A stretch of DNA of 20,170 nucleotides from Nemertoderma westbladi (taxonomy: Eukaryota; Xenacoelomorpha; Nemertodermatida; Nemertodermatidae): the NCBI GenBank assembly GCA_032718475.1, contig JAUCBJ010009002.1:55001-75170 (forward strand). The letters run 5' to 3'. Numbering within the stretch: position 1 is the first letter of the stretch; each line of letters opens with the position of its first letter. Made by a program: the position numbers and the translations under genes. This document shows positions 1 through 7,818 of this stretch, one piece after another. The notes under the pieces were generated by a model. It was given only the letters and a program-made list of their open reading frames with translations, was not told where the DNA came from and made no database searches.

Positions 1-298
1 AAGCTTGACACTAGAACAAAATCGCCTCCGCTTTGCAGGACATTGCTTTCGCCGTGAGGACCAGCCAGTGCATAATCTTGTACTTTGGCAGCCTCATGGA
101 GTGAATAAGCATGGTGGACAGCCCATGACTTTCTTGAGACGCATCTTAAAGGACACTGGCCTTAAAGATGCGGATGATCTAGCAAATGTCATGGGTGATA
201 GGGAGTTGTGGCGGTGCAATTTTGTTGACAAGCCGGCACAGCATTCTTAAAAATGCAGCTGCAATGCAGCATGCCGATCCTAGTAGTAGTAGTAGTAG
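1..298 (+). mobile_element. 3' end of a LINE (RTE-like family), truncated by the window start
   Basis: This is the last part of a non-LTR retrotransposon, nearly identical to 6949-7226 of the copy further along. Positions 2-250 read in frame as the C-terminal tail of the reverse transcriptase protein, with the family's RFAGHCFRRED and VHNLVLWQPHG segments, ending HS-stop at 248-250. One codon (Arg in the GGRQP segment of the other copy) is missing here without breaking the frame. A short 3' untranslated stretch with GCAGCTGCAATGCAGC leads into (TAG)6. The catalytic domains lie outside the window, so this piece alone has no activity. Confidence is high because three copies in the window align over this stretch. 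Confidence 0.93.
281..298 (+). repeat. (TAG)6 microsatellite tail of the LINE
   Basis: Six perfect TAG units directly follow the conserved 3' end GCATGCCGATCC. The copy ending near 7803 has TAGTAG at the same place, so the trinucleotide run belongs to the element's 3' end. Short simple-repeat tails instead of poly(A) are known for RTE-like LINEs. Confidence 0.85.
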
Positions 299-786
299 AC
301 GGGATCAAGGGATCCCGACCGGGTTGTTGTTCCTACGCGTCACCGCAGGCTGGGATGTTACCAGTTGTTTGGCCGAGGCCGTTAGAGAAAATTGGATTGA
401 GTTGGTTTTGTTGTCCGACGGTCTGATATAATAAAATTGAGTAACCGGTAATAGTGAAGTACAGCAGTAGTAAGTAGATAATGGCGACGGTGACGGTGGA
501 ACAATATCGCCCGTCTGCACTGAAAGCAATAACTGAATAACTGAACCGGTAATGGTGTGCATTGATAATATATGTATAATTACTCCTACACTGCTGTGGC
601 CTTTTCACCTAGTGGATGCTCTCCCTCGCCCCTATTGGCTGATAATCTACTTCACGCCTCTCACTCTCTCTGGGAGTGTTTCCCCCCCTGTTGGCCCCTG
701 CTGGTTGTTTCCCCTTTCGAGGTGGATTGACCTCTAACCTCCCTTTGTGTGGCTTTGGGGTTTGTGTTGTCCCCGATGTTGGTTGT

Positions 787-818
787 GATACGAGATTGGT
801 TATTGCCAATCTCGTATC
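787..818. repeat. Perfect hairpin, 13-bp stem and 6-base loop
   Basis: GATACGAGATTGG (787-799) is exactly reverse-complemented by CCAATCTCGTATC (806-818) around the loop TTATTG. No T-run follows and no gene lies next to it, so a terminator role is not supported. It may be the tip of an unrecognised transposon end. Confidence 0.9.
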
Positions 819-1414
819 TCCAATATTGCTGAAAAGGTGCCACTTCCCAACTTTATGAGGGTAATGCGGCGGAATTGAATCCGCTCACAGACTTAGTCAT
901 TTTGCTTAACGGCGATATATTTAAGTTTCTCTGAAATACGATTTAAGAATAGCTACTGTACATGTGAAAGAAACCGTAGCAAATTTGGTATATTTGTGGT
1001 ACCATAGGATAATACATAAAATTATATGAATATCTACGTATCCGTTTCAATAAAAAAAATAAAACCAAAAAAATAGACTACCGCATTGTATGACTTTTCA
1101 CGGCATCACCTTCGCGTATATTTTATGTAATAAGGTCACATACAGCTCAAGGCCAACCACAACTATAATAATTAATAAAGCCTTAAAGAAGGCAGGTCAT
1201 AGGCCTACTGTAGGTTATTAAATCCACGTTATTTAATGTAAAGAAAAATTATTTTATTTCTTTAATTAATTCTTAAAACAGATGTCTCATGATTATTAAA
1301 CTTATTTCATCTTCATCCATACCTTACGAATCCATGCATTGTGTATTATATTATGGAAAATGTTAAACAAATATATATCAGAACTCATTGCGTCTTAAAC
1401 AAAATTCTTTAGAA

Positions 1415-1483
1415 CGCATATGGTGTAACTGATAGATATAGATTAAATAATTAACTCGCATATCGCATATGGTGTAACTGATA
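1415..1483. repeat. 20-bp direct repeat, 49-bp period
   Basis: CGCATATGGTGTAACTGATA occurs identically at 1415-1434 and 1464-1483. The intervening 29 bp are AT-rich and unlike the repeat. Two copies only; origin unknown (local duplication or a very small insertion flanked by its duplication). Confidence 0.85.
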
Positions 1484-1740
1484 TCAACATAAATAAATTA
1501 ATTACCGGTTTGCGGTAAATATATCAATGAGGTCAACACTAATTTACCTAGTAACATAATTTGATTGAGAAACAAATGTAAAGATGTAGCGAGATTAAAA
1601 AGATTAGAAATTATTAGAAATTAAAAAATCACATTTGCAGTGTATTTCATACCAAGCATTTAATAGGCTGCATTTTTAAATTGTCAATAACACTGTCACA
1701 GAGATAAATAAAACATATATTTAGTAGTTATTTAGTAGGC

Positions 1741-1895
1741 ATGAGCAGCATTGAATAATCTGTCCAGGATTTGGAAGTCCCATAAAATAAAGCGAATCTT
1801 ACCGTAAGGTTCGATTATTTAGGGCAGCAGTAGAACCAGTACAGTACTCCTATATGGGTGTCCATGCTGGGCTCTTCCTGCAGAGGACACTAAAT
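1741..1895 (+). pseudogene. Decayed internal fragment of the LINE reverse transcriptase
   Basis: This piece aligns with about 6690-6830 of the copy at 5810-7232. Shared blocks include CCAGGATTTGGAAGTC, CGATTATTTAG, GCAGCAGTAG and GTCCATGCTGGGCTCT. It corresponds to the region after the RT active site (RLSRIWKS ... LLYESPCWALT). It carries small insertions and deletions and no intact frame, so it is older than the other copies. Neither LINE end is present, so the fragment was isolated by deletion or rearrangement. Confidence 0.85.
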
Positions 1896-2703
1896 GGGTA
1901 AAATGAAAATCGGTTTCAGTACACCCGCTTGGAAATTTTTTGAAGTTCCAAAGCCCGTTGAATTTCTGTTTCTCGTAGGCCTTATGTATCTTAGATGACT
2001 CACTTTGTTATGGGTTCATAAGGTCACGGTAGTACGCCTTTGTTATCTCTCGGTTGAAGATATGCCTTTAGATTGCGTGCCACTTAATTGGCTTTTTGAG
2101 TTGAATTGAGGGAAAAAGCCAACCTCTTTATCAGATTACTATTAGCACCAGTTAATTGATTAAAACCAATAGAATTGGCCGTGTTCCGAGTGAATGTTAC
2201 TTAAATAAATATCACCTTGTACGATAATGGTATGAATAATGTAGTTATTTGACAGATTATAATATTTTGAGAAAATTGCAGTTAAAGATTTTGCACAAAA
2301 ATTATTTTCAATTGTTCTTAGTTTATGAAAAGTGTTATAACTCCTAAGCCGTTTCCAGATTTGAAATCTCCTTTAAATTTCACATCATATCGAATAAATA
2401 TAACACATTTATTATTTATAGTCAAGCGACTTTCAGTAAAAAACCTTACCGGCAGTAAAACACAATACAGCAATACGACCAAAACTGGACCTAGGAAGCA
2501 TGCATGCATCTGTGATCAGCTATCGGCAGACAGCTGACCGGTAGGTTTCGCCTCGAGGAAGGCATTATCAAGCGACAAAGTTAAAGGGCGACAATACGAG
2601 TGTAGTCACAAGAGGGGGATAAAGAAAGGAAATGGGAATTGTGTATTTATGCCATAAGTAAAATCATCGTATCTTCTCTCTTATTTGAGAAATAGTAACA
2701 GTC
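1896..2703. other. AT-rich intergenic stretch, nothing recognised
   Basis: I see no gene, RNA or mobile element here. Overlapping open frames on both strands at 2318-2537 are mutual shadows with no recognisable domain. GCATGCATGCATC near 2498 is a short alternating run. Confidence 0.6.
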
Positions 2704-2718
2704 ATCATAAATTGATTG
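2704..2718. repeat. Left target-site duplication of the host LINE
   Basis: ATCATAAATTGATTG here matches ATCATAAATTTATTG at 7804-7818 in 14 of 15 positions. The pair sits exactly outside the start of the GC-richer leader and the end of the TAG tail, as expected of a target-primed insertion. Confidence 0.8.
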
Positions 2719-3524
2719 TCAGGTCAGGTATTCTAGGTCATTGATCAAGAAAACTTGCCACCTCCATGCAGCATAAAGGAGGTGCCACCTGTGGCTGCAT
2801 AGACCCTCTTACTAGGGCAAATCTGGTCCTGTAACTAGGACCCCCTTCGTTCTGGGATAATGACGCCCTTGGTCCTGGATTAAGGACCCATACTTTAGGC
2901 CTATACTTGGCTGCAGGGGTATATGGCCTGGCCAGGCAGATGGTGATCTACCAATGGCTGGTTAGGAGTAGGGTGTTCTCATCTCCACTCTGAGAGCACT
3001 TCACTGCGACCTGCACCTGGCAGCAAGGGTACAGGGCAAGACCCAGCAGATGAGCTGCAACAGCCAATGGTGGGTCAGGTGCGCCAGAGTAGATATGGGT
3101 GATGGGCCTCATATCTGACTCCATTGCGACACCCACCCTGTGGAATGGCAAACCAGGGTGTGGTATTTGCCCTGAGAGCTGACTCGGCAAAAAACACCCC
3201 CAACCCCCACTATGGATTACATTAGTAATGCGGAGGTCCCGCCACTAGAGGCCAGTGGAATTACCGGACACAATCGGCCTCACAGGCGTCAGTTATCTCC
3301 TGACTGGCTGCCTGTCTCACCCCCCACTGGAGAGAGAGCAGCTAACAATTCTTTGAGTCCCTTTCCTGATGACCTTTCTGGCCCAAACTGTGAGGGGGGG
3401 GGGGGATTCTGGAGTTGGAGGCTACTCTCATGTCCCACCCCGAACTACCAAGCTATTGGTGAATCTGACGCAACACACTAACGTAGACTAACAACACTAG
3501 AACACCCTAACACTCGGGTCCCCA
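2719..3524 (+). other. 5' leader of the host LINE
   Basis: About 800 bp of GC-richer sequence precedes the first endonuclease block. It contains two pairs of similar lines, for example GGCAGATGGTGATCTACCAATGG near 2936 in parts recalling CAGATGAGCTGCAACAGCCAATGG near 3048, and a run of about a dozen G at 3393-3405. An open stretch at 3212-3481 gives a low-complexity polypeptide with no domain I recognise; it could be a remnant of a short first ORF or the upstream part of the main ORF. Because the element seems full-length, an internal promoter is expected here from what is known of LINEs, but I cannot point to its motifs. Confidence 0.6.
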
Positions 3525-4260
3525 ATGCGACAAGGTGAGCTGACTGCCTTGGCAGATAAGCTTTCTCTTAGCGCAGTGGGTGTTCAAAAGCACCGAATGC
3601 AGACTGGACAAACTGATGAGGTTCTGGTTAAGGACATCGGGGGCGGTTGGCGACTCGAACCTCGCATCAGCAGTGGTGGAATTGGTCTATTGATGAATCC
3701 AACTGCACATGCAGCATTGGATAAAATTGACCAAATCTCTAACCGTATCATCCGTTGCCACTTCTCATGTTCTGGAAGACTGGCTTAGAAGTTTCCTAAG
3801 GCGGTTCTGATTGTGTGCTATTCTCCAACTAGTGTTGCCCAGTAGAGGAGGTGGAAAATTTATACCACAATCTACAAGCAGCTACTGATGGATTAGATCA
3901 GCATGCATTCTTAACATTCCTGGGAGACTTTAATGCAAGTCTGCATCAATCACCTATATCGCCCTGGGTCTATAGCGATAGCGTTAACCGAAATTTCGTC
4001 CATCTTCAGGATTTCATCTCTGGAAATGGATTGTTTTCGGCTGGAACCCAGTTCAAGAAGTGAACTGTAAAGCTATGGACTCATAGTGGACCCAGTGGTC
4101 ACAAGTCCCAGATAGACCATATTGTGTTTCGTAGGAAAGGCGCACTATACAAGACTGTAATGCATTTACACTTCGACCCTTCTCCGGTAGTAATCACCGC
4201 CTTATTGTGGCCAAGGTAAGAATTAGTCTGCGTGCTAGCAGAACAACGAATCTGCCTTGC
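3482..4260 (+). pseudogene. APE-type endonuclease domain of the host LINE, broken
   Basis: In active elements this domain nicks the target DNA to prime reverse transcription. The blocks appear in the right order but in different frames: LSLSAVGVQKHR (about 3553-3597), SSGGIGLLMNPTAHAAL (3669-3719), CYSPTS (near 3820), FLGDFNASL (about 3919-3945), LWTHSGPSGHKSQIDH (near 4075-4122) and GSNHRLIVAK (4186-4215). Stops or frameshifts fall near 3786, 3845, 4060 and 4255. Two catalytic positions are changed: the Glu of the usual QEH block is Lys, and the Asp of the usual SDH block is Asn. The GDFNA block is intact. The domain cannot be functional. Confidence 0.92.
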
Positions 4261-5809
4261 CGCGGCATGACTGGTCCTCTCTGTTGCAACATCCAAGTGT
4301 GAGATCCAGCTTCACACTACAGCTGAGCAACAGGTATGAGGTTCTTGCCTCTGAGGGGGCAGATCACTGCGAGGGCTATGCTGCCTTCACAGGAGCAGTT
4401 AAGTTAGCAGCTGCAGAAACAGTTCCTGTATATCCTCGAAACAGGAAAAGGGCCCCCTGGACTGACCACAAAATTCAGAAGTGCCGAAATTACCTCTATA
4501 AGGCGCAGAAAGAGTCCCGATTCAAACAGACTACAGCGGCTAAGAATGCAGTTAAGGCTGCATCCATGTCCCTGAACAGGCAGTACTCTGTTAATCTACA
4601 GGAGCTTATAAACCAACATGTTGATGCCATCAATGATGCCGACGACAGCAGGCAATCATCCCATGCATGGAAATCGATCAACTTGCTTACTGGGCGGAAA
4701 AGCCAACCAACCACCAAAGTTAAGGCTGAATCTCCAACCAATCGCCCATTTTGAAAAGCTCCTCAATAATGACAGGGTATTGTCCGATAACTTTATAGAA
4801 GTAAAAGTGTCTGAGTCTGTACTCCCAGATATTCCCATTGGCCATATCTTTGCAGAAGTGAAGGCTGCTGAAAGAGCATTAAGACCAATCGTGCTAGTAG
4901 AGTAGATGGTGTTCCCCCTGAGGTCTTTAAAATACCTGAGTGTTTAAAGCTCATCTATCCCATCATAGTAGACATGTACAGAACAACAAGAGTCACACAA
5001 GAAATTAAAATAAATAAGTTCGTGTCAGTTCCCAAGAAGGGCTGGCTACCTAACACTCTATGGTTCTTTTCGGGGAATCTCATTGATCTCGATTCTTGCA
5101 AAGCTATACAATAGAATTCTATTAGATCGCATCAGGGATCCCATTGAGAGACTGCTCCGTGGAAATCAGAATGGGTTCCGCAAAGGTCGTGGGACTATGG
5201 AGCCCATTTTGGCATTTTGGCAAAAAAGAAAGACAGCATCTGGCTGTTATCTTTGTTGACTTCTTCAAGGCCTTTGATTCAGTCTCTCGTTCACGTACGT
5301 TCAGCATACTTTCATTATATGGGATTCTTTGTGAAATTATTGCAGCAATCAGATCAGTATACGATGTTTCAACAACATTTGTGTCTACTGTTGACGGTGA
5401 CACAGAACCATTCGAAGTGTTATGGGGAGTCCTCCAGGGAGAGACACATGCGCCATTCTTGTTCATAATTGTGGTTGACTATATTCTACGCATTCCCTTA
5501 GATCATCATAATGATGATGCTGTGATGGTAACTGTACCTACTGGCACCAGAAGTCGAGGAAATCCTGCCAAGTGCCCAACTGATCTAGACTTTGCTGATG
5601 ACTTAGGAGTACTCTCAGAATCACTAGAGTGAGCCTAACGGCCTAATTAGAACAGGCTGCCTATAGTGTTAGTCTTTTTATAACTCCAAAAAGACGAAAA
5701 TTTTGACAGTTAACTTTGTAAGTCCTCAGCAAGTCTCTGACCGGATGAGCATAAGCTCAAAGGATGGTATGCTGAGCATATGGACGGCTTCTGTTACCTG
5801 GGATCATGG
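4260..5809 (+). pseudogene. Linker and reverse transcriptase of the host LINE, broken, 5' of the insert
   Basis: A linker (PRHDWSSLLQHPSVRSSF from about 4260) leads to the RT. An open stretch at 5144-5632 contains FVDFFKAFDS (motif A), GVLQGETHAPFLFI (motif B, with Glu where the younger copy has Asp) and FADDLGVL (motif C). Compared with that copy there are a small insertion near 5041, a deletion of about 20 bp near 5220, and stops at 4754, 4903 and 5633. The match to the family ends at CTGGGATCATGG (5798-5809), where the inserted copy starts. The rest of this element resumes at 7233. Confidence 0.92.
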
Positions 5810-7195
5810 TCCCAGGTAAATAAGTTGGTGCCAGTTCCCAAGAAGGGCAACCTAACACTCTATGGTTCTTTTCGGGGAATCTCATTGATCTCGATTGCTG
5901 CAAAGCTATACAATAGGATTCTATTAAATCGCATCAGGGATCCCATTGAGAGACTGCTTCGTGGAAATCAGAATGGGTTCCGTAAAGGTCGTGGGACCAT
6001 GGAGCCCATTTTGGCACTTAGAAGGATAATTGAAGAATTATCAAAAAAGAAAGACAGGCATCTGGCTGTTATCTTTGTTGACTTCCTCAAGGCCTTTGAT
6101 TCAGTCTCTCGCTCACGTATGTTCAGCATACTTTCATTATATGGGATTCCTGATGAAATTATTGCAGCAATCAGATCAGTATACGATGGTTCGACAACAT
6201 TTGTGTCTACTGTTGACGGTGACACAGAACCATTTGAAGTGTTATGGGGCGTCCTCCAAGGAGACACACTTGCACCATTCTTGTTCATTATTGTGGTTGA
6301 CTATGTTCTACGCATGTCCTTAGATCATCATAATGATGATGGGGTGATGATAACTCCACCTACTGGCTCCAGAAGTCGAGGAAATCCTGCCAAGTACCTA
6401 ACTGATCTAGACTTTGCTGATGACTTAGGAGTACTCTCAGAATCATTAGAGGGAGCCCAACGGCTCCTCAGCTCATTAGAACATGCTGCTTCTAGTGTTG
6501 GTCTTTTTATTAACTCCAGAAAGACCAAAATTTTGACAGTTAACTTTGAAAGTCCTCAGCAAGTCTCTGATCGGATGAGCATAAGCTCAAAGGATGGTAT
6601 GCTTGAGCATGTGGACGACTTCTGTTACCTGGGATCATGGATCCGGAAGTCAGGTGAGGACCTTCGAATACGTAAGGGAAAGACATGGGCAGCCTTGAAT
6701 AGGCTTTCCAGGATTTGGAAGTCACCGAGAATTAATCGGAAACTTAATGTCCGATTATTTAGAGCAGCAGTAGTTCCAGTACTCCTCTACGAGAGTCCAT
6801 GCTGGGCTCTAACTGCTGAGGACAAAAAATCTCTGGATGGCACATTCACAAGAATGTTACGCCGGGTTCATTGTGTCAAGTACAATGCACACATCTCCAA
6901 CCAGACACTATATAACATTGGAGGTGTCTCATTGGTTCCCCCAAGCTTGACACTAGAACAAAATCGCCTCCGCTTTGCAGGACATTGCTTTCGCCGTGAG
7001 GACCAGCCAGTGCATAATCTTGTACTTTGGCAGCCTCATGGAGTGAATAAGCATGGTGGACGACAGCCCATGACTTTCTTGAGACGCATCTTAAAGGACA
7101 CTGGCCTTGAAGATGCGGATGATCTAGCAAATGTCATGGGTGATAGGGAGTTGTGGCGGTGCAATTTTGTTGACAAGCCGGCACAGCATTCTTAA
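5780..7195 (+). CDS. Reverse transcriptase fragment, 471 codons, chimeric start
   Basis: The product would be the RT part of a LINE protein, which copies element RNA at a nicked target. Motifs in order: residues 16-45 KLVPVPKKGN ... ISLISIAAKLYN (RT motifs 1-2); 99-108 FVDFLKAFDS with catalytic Asp101 (motif A); 157-170 GVLQGDTLAPFLFI (motif B); 211-216 DFADDL with Asp214 and Asp215 (motif C); 243-254 FINSRKTKILTV (motif D). The C-terminal half has LLYESPCWALT (335-345) and the RFAGHCFRRED tail. The first 10 codons (MDGFCYLGSW, 5780-5809) belong to the older host element and fuse in frame across the insertion junction. There is no endonuclease and no promoter I can see, so this is a truncated, probably unexpressed protein despite its open frame. 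The ATG at 5780 is the first in frame but accidental. Confidence 0.85.
   Translation: MDGFCYLGSWSQVNKLVPVPKKGNLTLYGSFRGISLISIAAKLYNRILLNRIRDPIERLLRGNQNGFRKGRGTMEPILALRRIIEELSKKKDRHLAVIFVDFLKAFDSVSRSRMFSILSLYGIPDEIIAAIRSVYDGSTTFVSTVDGDTEPFEVLWGVLQGDTLAPFLFIIVVDYVLRMSLDHHNDDGVMITPPTGSRSRGNPAKYLTDLDFADDLGVLSESLEGAQRLLSSLEHAASSVGLFINSRKTKILTVNFESPQQVSDRMSISSKDGMLEHVDDFCYLGSWIRKSGEDLRIRKGKTWAALNRLSRIWKSPRINRKLNVRLFRAAVVPVLLYESPCWALTAEDKKSLDGTFTRMLRRVHCVKYNAHISNQTLYNIGGVSLVPPSLTLEQNRLRFAGHCFRREDQPVHNLVLWQPHGVNKHGGRQPMTFLRRILKDTGLEDADDLANVMGDRELWRCNFVDKPAQHS
5798..5809. repeat. Left target-site duplication of the nested LINE copy
   Basis: CTGGGATCATGG here is identical to 7233-7244. The host element is cut exactly at this sequence, and both copies continue naturally into host sequence on their outer side. 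This shows that 5810-7232 was inserted and is not a tandem duplication. Confidence 0.88.
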
Positions 7196-7232
7196 AAATG
7201 CAGCTGCAATGCAGCATGCCGATCCCCTACTA
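5810..7232 (+). mobile_element. Nested, 5'-truncated LINE copy of the same family
   Basis: This 1.42-kb copy starts inside the reverse transcriptase coding region (VNKLVPVPKKGN) and runs to the conserved 3' end GCATGCCGATCC, followed by CCTACTA. It is flanked by the perfect 12-bp duplication and has the same orientation as its host. 5' truncation is the usual result of incomplete target-primed reverse transcription. It is nearly undamaged, so it is younger than the host. Its 3' tail (CTACTA) differs from the TAG run of the copies at 1-298 and 7233-7803. Confidence 0.9.
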
Positions 7233-7244
7233 CTGGGATCATGG
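7233..7244. repeat. Right target-site duplication of the nested LINE copy
   Basis: This is the second copy of CTGGGATCATGG, directly after the nested copy's CTACTA tail. It continues as ATCCGGAAGTCAGG, the natural continuation of the host element. Confidence 0.88.
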
Positions 7245-7803
7245 ATCCGGAAGTCAGGTGAGGACCATCGAATACGTAAGGGGAAGGCATGGGCAGTCTT
7301 GAATAGGCTCTCCAGGATTTGGAAGTCAAGTAGAATTAATCGGAAACTTAGACTTATTTAGAGCAGCAGTAGTTCCAGTACACCTCTATGGGAGTGCATG
7401 CTAGGTTCTAACTGTTGAGGACACTAAATATCTGGATGGCACATTCACAAGAATGCTACGCCGGGTTCACTGTGTCAAGTACAATGCACACATCTCCAAC
7501 CAGACACTATTTAACATTGGAGATGTCTCATTGGTTCCCCAAGCTTGACACTAGAGCAAAGCCGCCTCCGCTTTGCAGGACATTGCTTTCGCCGTGAGGA
7601 CCATTCAGTGCATAATAAGCATGGTGGACAGCCGATGAATTTCTTGAGACTCATCTTAAAGGACACTGACTTTGAAGATACGGATTATCTATCAAATGTC
7701 ATGGGTGATAGGGTGTTGTGGCGGCGCAATTTTGTCGACAAATCTGCACAGCATTCTAAAAAATGCAGCTGCAATGCAGCATGCCGATCCTAGTAGTACT
7801 AGT
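7233..7803 (+). pseudogene. 3' part of the host LINE, downstream of the insert
   Basis: This continues the host protein from the point of interruption (GSWIRKSGEDHRIRKGKAW) to its C-terminal tail and 3' end. Damage relative to the nested copy includes loss of a few bases near 7352, a one-base loss near 7540 (TTCCCC for TTCCCCC) and a deletion of about 27 bp near 7617 that removes the LVLWQPHG segment. A stop replaces the conserved end at about 7757. The 3' end GCATGCCGATCCTAGTAG precedes the outer target-site duplication at 7804. Confidence 0.9.
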
Positions 7804-7818
7804 ATCATAAATTTATTG
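7804..7818. repeat. Right target-site duplication of the host LINE
   Basis: ATCATAAATTTATTG matches 2704-2718 with one mismatch and lies just after the TAG-like tail. Confidence 0.8.

Larger units (their letters stand above)
299..1740. other. Intergenic stretch without a recognisable gene
   Basis: Positions 299-880 are less AT-rich than the rest and include a small dyad at 300-317 (CGGGATC and GGATCCCG around AAG) and the strong hairpin at 787-818. The ATTGG at 632-636 is a CCAAT-box sequence by chance or function; nothing else supports a promoter. Positions 880-1740 are AT-rich with short low-complexity runs and the 20-bp direct repeat at 1415-1483. Open frames here are short and show no recognisable protein. 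Confidence 0.6.
2719..7803 (+). mobile_element. Near full-length RTE-like LINE, interrupted by a younger copy of its own family
   Basis: The host element runs from the end of the left duplication to its short TAG tail. Removing the insert and one copy of its 12-bp duplication leaves about 3.65 kb, a usual size for RTE-like elements with one endonuclease-RT protein. In order it has a leader (2719-3524), an APE-type endonuclease (about 3482-4260), a linker and reverse transcriptase (4260-5809), then after the insert the C-terminal region and 3' tail (7233-7803). The protein is broken by several frameshifts and stops, so this copy is dead. The clade call rests on length, layout and tail, not on a phylogeny; CR1- or Nimb-like groups are alternatives. 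Confidence 0.88.

Noticed and set aside
350-845. A solo LTR
   Set aside because: I looked for TG...CA ends, a TATA box, a poly(A) signal and flanking duplications and found only isolated words, not a consistent set.
2318-2537. Open frames on both strands
   Set aside because: They overlap each other, are short, and resemble nothing; AT-rich DNA gives such frames by chance.
3212-3481. A separate first ORF of the LINE
   Set aside because: Its 89 residues include a poly-Gly run from a G tract and show no nucleic-acid-binding motif. I treat it as leader sequence, though a decayed ORF1 is possible.
5144-5632. A functional reverse transcriptase gene in the host LINE
   Set aside because: The stretch has motifs A-C but lies between stops and a 20-bp deletion, lacks its N-terminal RT motifs in frame, and is cut by the later insertion.
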